From Sambucus nigra (Eukaryota > Streptophyta > Magnoliopsida > Dipsacales > Adoxaceae), in assembly GCA_949130495.1 (NCBI GenBank), contig OX422222.1, positions 103,343,709 through 103,407,708 on the forward strand: a DNA stretch of 64,000 bases, in the 5' to 3' direction. Made by a program: the position numbers and the translations under genes. A model generated the notes under the pieces. The model searched no databases, had not been told where the DNA came from, and worked only from the letters and a program-made list of their open reading frames with translations. Positions 18,661 through 29,128 of this stretch are shown one piece after another; position 1 is the stretch's first letter; every line of letters starts with the position of its first letter.

Positions 18661-19900
18661 AAGGAGAATCATACCTCAAGTGTAACGCTGCCCCTGCTCT
18701 AATCAGGTACTGACCCCATACTTGACGCTAATCAGGTGCTGCACTAACAACACTGCCCCATACTTGTGATCGGCCATCGGGTTCCAGTGAAAGCACTACT
18801 GTATGCATATATCCAGCGGTAGCATACCGTAAAGCACTATTTGGGTTGCATATCGTAAAGGGCATACCGTTTAAGGCATAACAACTTCAAGTACTGAGCA
18901 AATATGAACAACTGCAAGTACTGAAAGAGATCACCTCCATGTTTGGTTTCAATTCTCGGGTTCACACTTGAATAATATGAGTGTATGCCTATGAACAATA
19001 ACATTTAAAAGATAATTAAAATACATAAACTTAAAATTGCCTATCATATGCTCGGTTACGCTGTTCACATTTGCTCACATATACAAACAGGTGTTGCATT
19101 ATGCAATTCAATATATCCTGTAAATAAAATTATCTGATCTGTCAGCATTTCAGTTATGTTCTGTTAGCATTTGAAGAGAGGAAATTTCAACCTAGTGTTT
19201 TAGTTAAACTATCAGATCTTAAAAAATTTTAAAATATTAAGTATTGAGGGTCAACTCATTAAATAAGCTTTAATTCCTTCCAATTACTTTAGGTACTCCT
19301 CAAAATTTAACAAATTAAAAAATAAAAAGAAAAGAGGTTGCCATGGATGAGTGTGAGGTAATACATATTTTGGGTCAAAATACCTCACCGTAGAGGAAGA
19401 TGAAAGGACAAATATTTCACTTCCAAATGGATGTACTAAGGTACTAATATGTTCAAATGAAATATAAAAATCCAAAAAAATATACAAAAACTAAGGTACT
19501 CGTATAAAAAACACAGAAACTAAGGTACTCGTATAACTTCAGAGTTTGTATGAAAAGTAAAACTATATAGCGTACTCTAAAAAACATATAAAAATAAATA
19601 GCATACTCTAAAATTGTATAATGAAAAGTAAACACCAAAGCACTGATTAACTTTCAAAACTAAAATTAAAAACCAAGTAATAGGGTAATCCTTTTACCTA
19701 CTAAAAATTCAAAACCAAGTAATAGGGTAATCCATGTGCTACCTAACTCCTTCTAAGGAACATTCTCAAAACAATACCAAATAGAAGCAGAAACATGAAA
19801 CCTCATAGCATAAATAAAAGGAAACCTTAACTCTGAACAATATTTTAGACAATTCTTATAAATAGTAATTCTTATAAATAGAACATACCTAATACTATTG
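18661..19900. other. Helitron body, no gene seen
   Basis: AT-rich. It contains local duplications, for example ACTAAGGTACTCGTATAA twice around 19491-19532 and AAACCAAGTAATAGGGTAATCC twice around 19671-19732, plus CATACCGTAAAG repeats at 18825-18875. I see no coding signal. Confidence 0.5.
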
Positions 19901-19929
19901 ATGTTATTATCATGAAAACATAAAATTAA

Positions 19930-20075
19930 CCTATCCATAAGAAGACTAAGCACACGTCACCTTTACCCCAACGACTATAGTCTCGGAGGCAAGAAGCACA
20001 TAAAAACATCAATTTAGTAAGTGCAGAACCAAATACACCAATAGGGTCTGAAACAGAGGGATGGAGAGAGTTTAC
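19930..20075 (-). other. Exon-like segment in the Helitron
   Basis: On the minus strand a pyrimidine-rich acceptor-like CATCCCTCTGTTTCAG (about 20060) precedes an open stretch reading PIGVFGSALTKLMFLCASCL, ending at a donor-like GGTAAAG/GTGACG near 19965. It has the shape of a captured internal exon, but I do not recognise the protein. Confidence 0.3.
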
Positions 20076-20419
20076 ATGAGATGTGTTGAACACCAAATTA
20101 AAGATAAACAAAATTAGTACCTGAAAAGCCAAAACAAACACACAAAAGAGCCCTATAAGTATGATCTTGTCAAAATGACACAAATTCTGAATATAAAAAA
20201 CCTTAAATACTTATCCAAGAAACCCTAATAAATCTGAAGAAAAAAATGAGAGGGGTTACTTGGGAGATCTGAACCCAATCAAATGCACAAACCAAACCTA
20301 ATTTGAAAATTGAACAAAAACAATAACTTAATATAAATCTTCAACCAACTGAACAAAACTAATTATTGAAAACCAAAAGACCTAATTATACAAATCAAAA
20401 GACCCAATTAAGGTAAATC

Positions 20420-20735
20420 AAAAGCCGTAATTAAAGGAGAGGGTACCAAAAGCAAAACAGAGATTCAAAGATGACATATCTATCAATCTCATAATGGTAT
20501 TGAGTTTGGGGGGAAGGTTGACGCGAGGATGAGGGGGTGCGACGGCGTATTGGAGGAGGAGCGGTGGCGGAATGGAGGTGGAGGTTGATAGGTGAGAGGG
20601 AGAGAATGAGGGGAAGCATAGGGTTTGGAGAGAATGAGAATGACGGCTAGGTTTGGAAAAGTGATCCTAAGAGAGAAAATTGGGCAAATGATCTCACCCA
20701 TCCATTTCTTACATTGGTGTTTTAATCTCAACCAC
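20420..20735 (-). other. Possible captured first exon in the Helitron
   Basis: A GC-richer patch near the Helitron 5' end. Its minus-strand frame (20431-20619, about 62 aa) is rich in Ser, Pro, Arg and Thr, as in an organelle-targeting leader or a disordered N-terminus. It sits just inside the 5' end. No family is recognised; chance is a real alternative. Confidence 0.3.
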
Positions 20736-20779
20736 TACTTAGCTTATCAACTTATGGAATAGTGTCAAAATTCTACTCC

Positions 20780-20781
<2 letters not shown>

Positions 20782-20834
<53 letters not shown>
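20782..20834. repeat. (AT)n microsatellite beside the Helitron 5' end
   Basis: About 50 bp of AT dinucleotide. It hides the exact Helitron boundary. Confidence 0.9.
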
Positions 20835-20836
<2 letters not shown>

Positions 20837-21221
20837 CTATGAAAGTAACGACAAACCACGCGCTCCCACAAATCACCACTCGATTCAATCCCGAAAATCT
20901 TCGCAAGACATAAATCATCAAATCAAATGACATCATTGCATCGATATAAAACATACCCAAAATTTATACTAATGATCTTCCAAATAATTAACGTCTCCAA
21001 AATCAACACTAAGGATCCCCACATTAAGCTTATTACTTATAAACTCAATGCCCACAACATCCTTAACACAAAATTATATATTTCCAAGAAACACATCTAA
21101 CACGTGTGTTGGAACCTCTACCTTAAGGAGTACGAATAAATAAAGGGAATCAAAGATCGATAACGCGAAAGATAAACGGACTCATAACCTACGAGACCAA
21201 AGACCATGCTCTGATACCATC
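20786..21221 (-). mobile_element. R internal segment 3, right part
   Basis: This resumes the R internal segment interrupted at 6010. It holds the rest of the AT microsatellite (to about 20834), then the conserved ...AACTATGAAAGTAACG... block, and ends with the PBS-like RC of GCTCTGATACCA (about 21208-21219). Confidence 0.75.
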
Positions 21222-21687
21222 TGTCTCACCCCGCGTAATTCGGGAGTCGGCCGCCACGAAAAATAAGTCGGTCGTGAGTAAATAAAATACAATTCTTAGC
21301 ATGAGACAGATATGAGACATATAAAATTAGTCCACGAGATCAATGATAATCAATCCCGAAAGATGAACCATCCAACTAAGAGATAAAAGATCCATCAATA
21401 TGTTAAACTCAAAGTAAATCCAATCTCTAATAATATAAAACTGAATAATCTCCAACTGAATCCAGTGAATTAACTGAATAAAATTCATAACAACTTTGGA
21501 ACCGAATGGCCAAATAAAAACCATAAACTGTGTCTCAAAGTAAATATGAAGGAATGAAAAACTAAACTAAATCAATCCGCGTAAGGTAGAGCAACTCCAA
21601 CTTCACCTCCAAGCAAATCTTTCAATAATTCTATGCAACTTCCCCAAATACTATTTCCTGAAAAAGTTAGTCAACACACGAGGTCAG
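21222..21687 (-). mobile_element. R element LTR4, left part (split by element B)
   Basis: It starts TGTCTCACCCCGCG and stops at GTCAG, the target duplication of element B. It continues at 53761. The joined LTR is about 2.24 kb. Confidence 0.8.
21683..21687. repeat. Target-site duplication GTCAG (left) of element B
   Basis: GTCAG precedes TGTGACAACCC; the same five bases follow the outer LTR end at 53756-53760. Removing B restores a continuous R LTR (ACGAG-GTCAG-AGCCC). Confidence 0.9.
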
Positions 21688-22434
21688 TGTGACAACCCAC
21701 ATACTAAAATAATAGGTGGCCATCCCAATACTCTAATAATCCCAGGAATCATAGATGGTCCATCCTCATCATCATTGTTGATTAAAATAATAGTACGAGA
21801 TAACCACAAATCATTTTAGAAAACGGACTGTCAAATTTAAAATTTTGGAAATAGAAGAATAACACTTAGACAATCCAATTTGCAAAAACGTTGGATATAA
21901 AAAAAATCAACGAATAAAGAATGACAATATAATAAATAATCACCGAATAATTTGCCGGTGAACAGACCAATACAAATAGTTACACCAAGTATTACAATTC
22001 AATTATTACAATATAATAAATGAATGCAAAGCTTGGGCAACATGCCCGAATAAATAAACTGAACATAACTAGAGTACAAAAGATAGAGGCGTGTAAAACA
22101 AATATCCTACAGCATCCGCAATATGTTATAGCCCCATGCAATATGGAAGGGAAAGTTAATACGGGTGTCCTTGCGGTAGAGCACTTGTACGGCAAGGAGT
22201 ATATGCAAAAATATAGAAATATAGACGGGTCAGGGCCCAATTTGATATGATTACCATGTGACTAAAATGCATGACAGTTTTGTAAACCTAATTACCATCA
22301 TAAAATTTACTTCTCTTAGAATTTAAACATAAAGGTTCTCACCTCTCAATCTAAAAGCACACCTAGCGCATCCTAACAAATATTCTAGTTAACCCAAGTA
22401 CTAAGGGCTAAACTTCTCCCCAGTCTCAACACTA

Positions 22435-22535
22435 TGTCGAGTTCGTGTGTGGGGTGTCTCGCGAAGCGAAATCCAAACAAGGAACCCCCCCGATACACTA
22501 CTACTTGGAAAGGTCGGTCGTCGAGATCCATTAGA
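22435..22535 (-). repeat. tRNA-like hairpin module in B 3' LTR
   Basis: The minus strand reads GGTTCCTTGTTTGGATTTCG followed by CTTCGCGAGACACCCCACAC and CGAAC. The stem TCGC-TTC-GCGA sits inside GTTC/GAAC, as in modules A1-A3. Element A's LTR has no such copy. Confidence 0.6.
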
Positions 22536-23807
22536 CCTCAGCACATTTCTGATGTATATATTCATCTAAATTAAATACACCTAACATATTCATCATTTTC
22601 TTTCATACTCACTTTTATATACGTATCATGTTACACTTCCGGATATATCTCCCGAAATGAGAATTCATTTACCATCTAAAGGCACAATTCCTATTTTCTT
22701 TAGGAAATACATATATGGCAATTCATTTTATCAAATGTTTACCAATTCAATTTCATTTCCAAACTTTCTTTACCAATTTTATTTCCTTTCTTCCATCCAG
22801 GAAAAATACATATTTAAAAGCAAGTTTTATTAACATAAAAATGCTTTTCTTTCATTTCATATCTTCCCATTTTCCTTCTTCCATCCGGAAAATGTATTTA
22901 ACCTTCCATTTCCTTTTTTCCATTAAGGAAATGTAATTTAAAGCCATTTCATTAATATAAAATGCTTTAACAACAATAATGTCCAACATTATTATCAATA
23001 GTTAGATATATCATCTCATATAATGCTTTCTAAGACCGCCCGTCCGAGTTTTCCCACTGTGCGCGCCCCTAAGTGGCTGTCATCTTCCAGGGCCTATCAT
23101 CAAGACAACCTGGGATCCTACCGAAACGTCGGGAAGCGGCCATATGCCTGTGGGAGAGTCATAACCACACCCATAATTACCTCACCAAGGCAGAAAACAT
23201 ACAATAAAGCTCATATGGCCTAGGGATATATCCACCTTGCATTCATTAGCCAGGGGGCTTCACCACACGCTCGTGACTTCCCCTATGATAGAGATTTAGA
23301 GAGGTGTGTATACATAAATTAACCTTTATGAAAATCCTTACTTTTTCCATTTTGAAAACATTCACTTTTACATTCTCAACATCATTTCTTATAAATGATG
23401 AAATACCAATTCTAGAATATCCATTTCTTATTCTTAAAGTCATAATTTATTAATGACCTAAGACCCAAAGTGCCAATATCCTCACACTAGTCTCCAAGAG
23501 TCCAACACCATACCATAAATTATCAAAGTGAGTCTCCCTCAATAAGAGTCTCCAAATTGTTTCAACATTATCTCTTTTTTTTTCTTATAAATGTTTAGGT
23601 CAACTTCCTATAGCATTCGGATATTAACTTATGCAATCTAGCCCTCGGGGTAAGCCAAAATAACCACATGCTAGCCTAGGGTATTCATCTACCCAAAACA
23701 ACCCTCTAGGACTCCTCATTACTTCCCAAAGGAAGGTTCCTAAACCTTGAACCTAAAAGAAAAGGGCTAAAATAAAACTAGGAAAAATCTCACAAAACAG
23801 GGCAACT

Positions 23808-23985
23808 GAATCGATTCGCCCTTGGTTGCGAATCGATTCTCCCTAAAAGTGAATCGATTCGGTGAGTAAACTGACATTCTTTCTTTAGCCGAATCGATTC
23901 GGCCCCAACCCGAATCGATTTGATTTGCCTAGACCTATAACCTTCCCCTTATCCGAATCTATTCGCCCTAAGGCCGAATTGATTC
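23808..23985. repeat. Phased palindrome array (B 3' LTR)
   Basis: Seven GAATCGATTC-like sites start at 23808, 23830, 23851, 23891, 23912, 23955 and 23976. Spacings are 22, 21, 40, 21, 43 and 21. Three sites carry single substitutions. Confidence 0.85.
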
Positions 23986-24567
23986 GGCCCTACAGAAGTG
24001 CCCAATTTGGGCTACGGGTTGAAGAACCCTAATTTTCCCAAAACCTCAAATCTTCAATTTTTATCAACATCAACCACAACTACTTCTACCCAATCATCCC
24101 TACACATCAACTAACTAATTTTCTCGACTTAAATCAAAAGAAACAACAAGATTGAAGGTTTAGTCACTAAAAACCACATAATTGAGTTATAACCCACCAA
24201 AAGTGCCCGAAACTCAAAAATACAACTTGGCACTTATTTTGACTATCTCGACTATTCTAAAAACAACCGCACCCCTTATTTTGGCATTCGGAATAAGGTG
24301 AACCATTTCTGTGTTCCAATTTCATTTTACTTCATTAATTATACTCCAATTTAAATATCAGTCATAACCGTCGTTTAAAATACAACGGCGCAATTAAACA
24401 CAACATAATGCTATTTACCTTCTCATAACGGTATATAGGCAAAACATAGTAAATATTATCCTTAAATCTCACGAGAAATAATATTTACTCCAACTTCCTC
24501 TATTTTATAAAATTAGCCCATCGGGCAAAATAATATAAAATAGTCGCTCAAAGTCTGGGTTGTTACA

Positions 24568-24590
24568 TACTCTCCCCCCCCCCCCCTTAA
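24568..24590 (-). other. Element B polypurine tract
   Basis: On the minus strand the sequence is AAGG followed by a run of about 13 G and then AGAGTA, ending immediately before the LTR start TGTAACAACCC. It is the same arrangement as element A's PPT, with the G run expanded. Confidence 0.8.
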
Positions 24591-24814
24591 AAGGGAATTT
24601 TGCCCTCAAAATTCAGGCATACCGTATAACCATATAAAGGTATACTATACTAAACTATCGTTCTATCATTCTTAGTAAACCCCTTGGCAGTGCGGCGTCC
24701 CCTTTGGACTTGGACTAAAGTCATCACTTTCGGTCTTATTCCACATTCTTAATGCTCTAACATAGCACCAAATCGTTCCTCATGAACCGTCGATCTCACC
24801 TTTCTACAAAGGAA

Positions 24815-25240
24815 GATGATACCTACATATCTTGGCACAAGTTGCCTTTCTTCCCGAATCACGTTATACCCTCCCCAGGGAATAACTACACTAACCTATA
24901 ATCGTTTAACCCTAACACTACTTACTCCTATTCGCAATGGCATAGCCCTTGAAAGTATGCGGCTCAATGAGCCCAATCACTTCGTTTAAGTTGAACATAC
25001 CCATTCAAGGTATGCCCTCCGATATTTGGTTAAATTCCTCCATTCACTTATCCACTTTCGGGTGGTAGGATATACTCCATTTCCATATGGTTCCCATCTC
25101 TTTTGGGAAACTTCACCGAAACTTTGACATAGAAATCTAGTCTTGGTCCATCACTATTTGATAAGCACCTTATACCATCCCACAATTCCACCCTGAAGAA
25201 CTGAGCGTACTTCTCAGTATATAGTCCACCCATATCGGCG
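24815..25240 (-). pseudogene. Element B integrase relic
   Basis: A minus frame at 25048-25233 reads YTEKYAQFF, then LSNSDGPRLDFYVKVSVKF and HMEMEYILPPESG. This corresponds to YT.EK.A...., VSDRDPRFTSRFW..FQ and ...FSTAYHPQTDG of gypsy integrases. Further on, at about 24880-24850, GIT(stop)FGKKGNL matches the C-terminal GV.RFGKKGKL motif. The zinc finger and first catalytic Asp region are missing, apparently deleted against the RNase H relic. Confidence 0.6.
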
Positions 25241-25530
25241 GAAAAAGTAACAACTTGTCGCTCGCAGAAAAACCAAATTTCTTGCCCAAAAAGTAGTGCC
25301 TCTGTCTCCTTAAGGCAAGTACTACCGCTATGAACATTAAATCAATCGGGGGATAATACTTCTCACATAATTTAAGTTTGTGAGACGCATAAACAATGGA
25401 CCCATGCTCCAGTATTAATACTTCCCGCTCCTAGCAGAGACTCATTCGTTAAATCCACTCTCGATCTTAACAACATGAGTACAGGAGTAAAAGTCACCTC
25501 ATACTTCAACTCCTCCAAAGATAGGTTACC
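25205..25530 (-). pseudogene. Element B RT-connection / RNase H relic
   Basis: The minus strand carries LEELKYEVTFTPVLML (about 25530-25480; family LQELK..LTSAPVL.L), then VLILEHGSIVYASHKLKLCE and KYYPPIDLMFIAVVLALRR, and HYFLGKKFGFSASDK without a stop to about 25205. This matches ..VLMQ.GKVIAYASRQLK..EKNYPTHDLELAAVVFALK.WRHYL.G. The segment encoding the catalytic YCDAS part is damaged. It anchors the identification of element A's weaker RNase H relic. Confidence 0.65.
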
Positions 25531-25784
25531 GACGTAACGCTCTATCTAAGAAAGGACCCATCTCCTATGTCCTAACATTCCGAATCACTCGAGATCCCAT
25601 ACTTCTTCATTCTAGGGACCTAATCCTACTTAGAGTTAACCCACAGACCTATTATGGTCAACTCCCTAGTGCCTTCATAAAATAATGTCGCATGCCCTAA
25701 GGGCCTTACGTCCTAATAATATTAAAGTCGATCTATATATCCTAAGAAAGTCGTATAAGTATTATAATAATTATATCCCTAGTG

Positions 25785-25910
25785 TCCAAGACCTTTCCCG
25801 ACTTCTGACATTCACTCGGTTTCATGCGTGGGACGTTTCGCCGAAGCGAAATCCAAACAAGGAACCATCCCGTTACACTACTACCTCGCAGCGCCGGTCG
25901 TCAAGATATA
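25785..25910 (-). repeat. tRNA-like hairpin module B2
   Basis: A minus-strand copy with a perfect apex: TTTCGC-TTCG-GCGAAA (25836-25851), a six-pair stem closed by C(TTCG)G. The outer arms are GGTT/AACC. Upstream GCGAGGTAGTAGTGTAACGG matches module A3 almost exactly. Confidence 0.65.
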
Positions 25911-26320
25911 ACGGTCTAAGAAACATGATCGGGATCAACGGAATCCTAACTCGTAACTCTACTAATGCACTTCTACTTCTAATCCTACCATATCAATTAA
26001 CTGAAAATTTAACTAATCTGGCATTTACTTTCTGTAAGATTCCACAAATGCTTAATTCCAATAGACATACATATATCTTTTTACATGTCCTTCTCATCAA
26101 GGCATAACCATAAGTCTCTATCCGGATTTCATATCTTAGTCTCCCCCACATCGATCAGAGGGAAGGACTATTACAGTGCTCCTAAATCGCACATCAACTT
26201 AGCCCTTAAATCACTCAATCACGTGATTCTCGGCTAAACCTTCCAACCCAACTTCTTACCAAAAAAATAAAATAAAATCAAATGAAAGAAGAATGAATAA
26301 CATCTCTCCACTCCCAACGT
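25911..26320 (-). other. Element B non-coding stretch between modules
   Basis: The homologous position to element A 13716-14075. No coding sequence is seen on the minus (sense) strand. A plus-strand open frame of 140 codons (25685-26107) is antisense to non-coding element sequence and I do not regard it as a gene. Confidence 0.5.
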
Positions 26321-26415
26321 CGTTAAGGTTCACGTGTGGAGCGTCTGGCAAAGCGAAATCCAAACAAGGAACCCTTCCAATGCATTGCTACTTAACTTGT
26401 TGGTCGTGGAGATAA
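26321..26415 (-). repeat. tRNA-like hairpin module B1
   Basis: A minus-strand copy closest to module A1. The A-box-like part is CAAGTTAAGTAGCAATG, the outer stem is GGTTC/GAACC, and the middle stem is TGGA/TCCA. The apex is weakened (TCGCTTTGCCAG). Confidence 0.6.
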
Positions 26416-27391
26416 GGCAACATCATACACAAGCAAAGCAACCAAACAAACAAAGCAAATAATGAAAACTACCTACATATCGTAAACCATCTCTATAAAG
26501 TCTCAATCTTATACCTAGGTGAGATATTATAAAATGACTAGTTTCGCTCTGAAACTAGAAATAGGATAGCCTCGCAATTTATTTTCTTTCTATCACACCA
26601 ACCAATCCAAGAACATTTTCCACTCATATATTACATATAATACAAGTAGCACATACCGCACATATATGTCTAAATTATCAATACTCAATTTTATAACGAT
26701 TGAAGAAAATACAGAACTTCCCTACTATAGAAGCCATATATATCTACTCACTATAGTAGTATCGATACTACAACAAGCTTGATATACACACCCGAATCTA
26801 GGGCAAATACAATACTATTCCATCTTATCATAAGGAATGCTCCACCCTCAACTACGGTGGAAATTCCCGCCAATATACTTGCCAATCTCTGGCCACTACT
26901 AATGGTTCCTAGACACCTTATTCTAGTCTTAACCGAACCAAACTACTTCCATCTATGCCCCAACTAGGCACTCTATTCTTTCCCTTGTTCTCCAAATGAC
27001 AACATCAAAATGCGTAGTTCCCTTAACTTCTTCAACAAAGAGAACATTCTACTAACCTCTCTGGCCTTAGTTTAATGAGTCTTCCCCAGGGTGGATGTCC
27101 ACCAAATGGGCCTCATGAACACTACTTCTATAGAAGTGTTAGCAACACTTACTTGTGAGCCTATCATTCTATTGAAGGGCTCTCTCTCTTCCTCATACCA
27201 ACCTTATTTCGGTGTACGGTTTCTTAACAGTAACACCCTTTATTCACTGTCAGCCTCTAATCGAACCTCACATGAATACTTGAGAATCTACTTTCTCATC
27301 ATTCCTGATATCCTAGAGAAACTCGCTGTTGAAAACGTCTAACGGGTTTCTCTATGGGAAAAACTTCCCACTCCACCAAAATGAGGAGACT
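26416..27391 (-). pseudogene. gag: Element B gag/protease region, heavily decayed (part 1)
   Basis: By position this is the gag-protease part, interrupted by element D. On the minus strand around 27330-27150, pieces such as DEKVDSQVFM..GS and VTVKKPYTEI resemble the D..KV..A.F.L.G.A..WW and following region of gypsy Gag, with many stops. The assignment is tentative and rests mainly on position between PBS and RNase H. Confidence 0.4.
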
Positions 27392-27396
27392 ACCAT
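27392..27396. repeat. Target-site duplication ACCAT (left) of element D
   Basis: ACCAT precedes TGTTGATGT; the same bases follow at 37605-37609. Confidence 0.9.
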
Positions 27397-27985
27397 TGTT
27401 GATGTAAAAAACTAGATTGCTTCTAATTATTCAATCACAGATAAATATAAATGAGACAAAGAATTTTAAAGTGGTTCAGCCTTATAAGAATGGCCTACGT
27501 CCACTGTTTCTGTTATTGCCAAGTGTTTTGGAGTTCTCGATAGGTAACTCTATCCAGAAAATCCGATCCCTTTGAATGAGGGTGATACAATGTATTTATA
27601 GCTCTTAGGCTGTCATGTGAAAGGGTGATACATTAAATGATTTACATATGAAAGGATGATACATTTAATGCCCTTCAAGCGTGTGTGTCAATGATAAGCA
27701 TTCAATGAATAGTTGAACTGTTGATTATCTGGCAATCAATGCTATGGCCGAGATGCAGCTCGGACCGCCTTAGTTGCTCGGACCGCCTGAGCTTCATGGT
27801 ATTCAAGAGTTCCTCGGAGAGGTCTGAGTTCCTCGGAGCGTTGGAGTTCCTCGGAGTGCATTTGCTGCTCGGAGTGAGTATGGTTGGTCGGGGAAATAAA
27901 CCTCCTCGTTGCTATTGTGCCACGTAGATCGACACGTGTCTTCTTCTGATTTGTCTATATCGGCATATTAATTTTGGTATCAACA
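27397..27985 (-). repeat. Element D 3' LTR (589 bp)
   Basis: It contains TATAAATA (minus; plus 27593-27600) and an ACACGTGT palindrome (about 27932-27939). It also has several TTCCTCGGAG-type units that vary in number between the two LTRs. Confidence 0.9.
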
Positions 27986-28002
27986 TCAGCCCCCAATGTT
28001 TC
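27986..28002 (-). other. Element D polypurine tract
   Basis: The minus strand reads ATGAAACATTGGGGGCTGA immediately before the 3' LTR. Element C has the same motif before its 3' LTR. Confidence 0.75.
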
Positions 28003-28239
28003 ATATTTCGAACTTTGAGGAGTATGGAACATTCTTTCTCGGTATATGGAAATATTAAATGACCTTCCTGGTCTTTAGGAGCATTTCTCCATATTTGAAT
28101 TTCTTTCCAAATTCGCAGAATCCGCCTTTTTGCATTTTTATAAGTGCTTCGATCTTCGTCTATTTTTTTTCCTTTTAGCCGTCGGTAGCGTAATAGTTTC
28201 TTTTTATAATCATTTCTTTCGCCGTTTCCCAAGGCAAAG

Positions 28240-28247
28240 TATTTAAG
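28240..28247 (+). promoter_or_regulatory. Candidate TATA box of D's antisense gene
   Basis: TATTTAAG within AAGTATTTAAGCTTCA, about 170 bp upstream of the antisense gene's ATG. Element C keeps the same context on its minus strand (TATTTAAA, plus 52154-52161), although much surrounding sequence differs. Confidence 0.4.
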
Positions 28248-28413
28248 CTTCATTGGCAATCCCATCATCTTCTACCTTTTCCAATTTCTGCTTTCGAGTT
28301 TTCTATAGCCTTTCTCTCTCTTGTGCGTTCATCCCTTTCTTCGTTTGTTTGTCAACAGATCTCCTTTTTCCTGTAAGATTTTCTTCCTTCTTCTTCATTT
28401 CCTTTTATTCACC

Positions 28414-28644
28414 ATGGTTTATATTATCGAATCTCTTGAGAAATTCCGTTCTGACTTTTCTATTCCTTCTTGGGTAACTTTGGAGAATCTTTTTGAGCCT
28501 TCAAATTATTTTAATTTGGCTAAGGGACATTGGTTCCCTAGCCTCTTTATTGCTGAATGTGGATTTTCTTTTCCACCAAACCCTTTGTGTTTAGAGTTCT
28601 GTCAGTATTTCGATGTTGTCCCTGAGTGCATCAGAAATTGCTGA
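28414..28644 (+). pseudogene. Element D antisense gene, exon 1 fragment
   Basis: A 76-codon frame from the ATG in CACCATGGTTTA. It contains SIPSWVTLENL and GHWFPSLFIAECGFSFPPNP followed by LCLEFCQYFDVVP. This resembles the start of the plant 'putative gypsy-type transposon' domain (Transposase_28-like), found in antisense or extra ORFs of gypsy elements. After DVVP the frame is lost: compared with element C, about 2.1 kb is deleted and the join falls at a shared CCTG. I chose the ATG because C conserves it. Confidence 0.6.
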
Positions 28645-29128
28645 TATCCTTGGTCATGATGCTTCAGACCAAGCAGTGGAGGCATATCAATACTTGAAAT
28701 GTCTTCTTGATCGTGCTGTAGCCAACAATGTGGCTTATTACGAAATGATTGAAGACTTGCAAGGTACTCTCGATGAAATTCAGCAGCAATATAAAGAGTC
28801 TTCAGTTCTTTTGCACGAAGGTTATGAGAAGAAACTCAAACAACTTAGTGCTGAAACAGGTTATGACAAGATGCTTGTTGGCTACGATGTCAGGGAGAGA
28901 ACCCTAAAGGGTGAAGTTGAAGCTTGTAGATAGATTGCCGAGCTGCTAGAGCAAGAAAATAACAATTTGCAGAAAGAGTTGGCACAGTATACGTCTGCAG
29001 CTTCATCTTCCACTGCCTTGGTACCGGTCACCGATGAAGGATTCTCATTTTTAAAAGTTGAGAATACCAAATTGAGGCAAGAGTTAGAGGCTTTGAGAAG
29101 AGTTGGGCCTTCCACAGCTATTCGGGGA
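28613..29128 (+). pseudogene. Element D antisense gene, coiled-coil segment
   Basis: A frame reading LSASEIADILGHDASDQAVE, then CLLDRAVANNVAYYEMIEDL, a Glu/Lys/Leu-rich heptad-like stretch and, past an in-frame TAG at about 28931, IAELLEQENNNLQKELAQ and DEGFSFLKVENTKLRQELE. It is homologous to element C's second antisense ORF (49639-48903). The predicted product is a coiled-coil protein of unknown function. Confidence 0.6.

Larger units (their letters stand above)
6011..20785 (-). mobile_element. Non-autonomous Helitron (minus strand), carrying element A
   Basis: The plus strand opens with CTAG at 6011, followed by a perfect 6-bp hairpin (6023-6038). Read on the minus strand this is the canonical Helitron 3' end: hairpin, about 8-10 nt, CTAG. 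The other end, on the minus strand, reads TTAAGGAGTAGAATTTTGAC at about 20783-20764, which resembles plant Helitron 5' termini. The exact TC start is blurred by the flanking AT microsatellite. Both sides abut the same R internal segment, consistent with insertion at an AT dinucleotide without target duplication. Without the nested element A it is about 5.2 kb. I see no Rep or helicase coding sequence, so it would depend on a partner in trans. Confidence 0.65.
21688..24567 (-). repeat. Element B 3' LTR (2880 bp)
   Basis: Read on the minus strand it begins TGTAACAACCCAGAC and ends GGTTGTCACA. Blocks shared with element A's LTR include the GC-rich region at 23030-23270 (GCGCGCACAGTGGG). It also holds the palindrome array (23808-23985) and a tRNA-like hairpin module (22435-22535). 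Compared with the other B LTR it lacks about 0.37 kb at position 24167, where both sequences share AACC. Confidence 0.85.

Noticed and set aside
25685..26107. A 140-codon plus-strand frame
   Set aside because: It lies antisense to the non-coding module region of element B and shows no recognisable domain.
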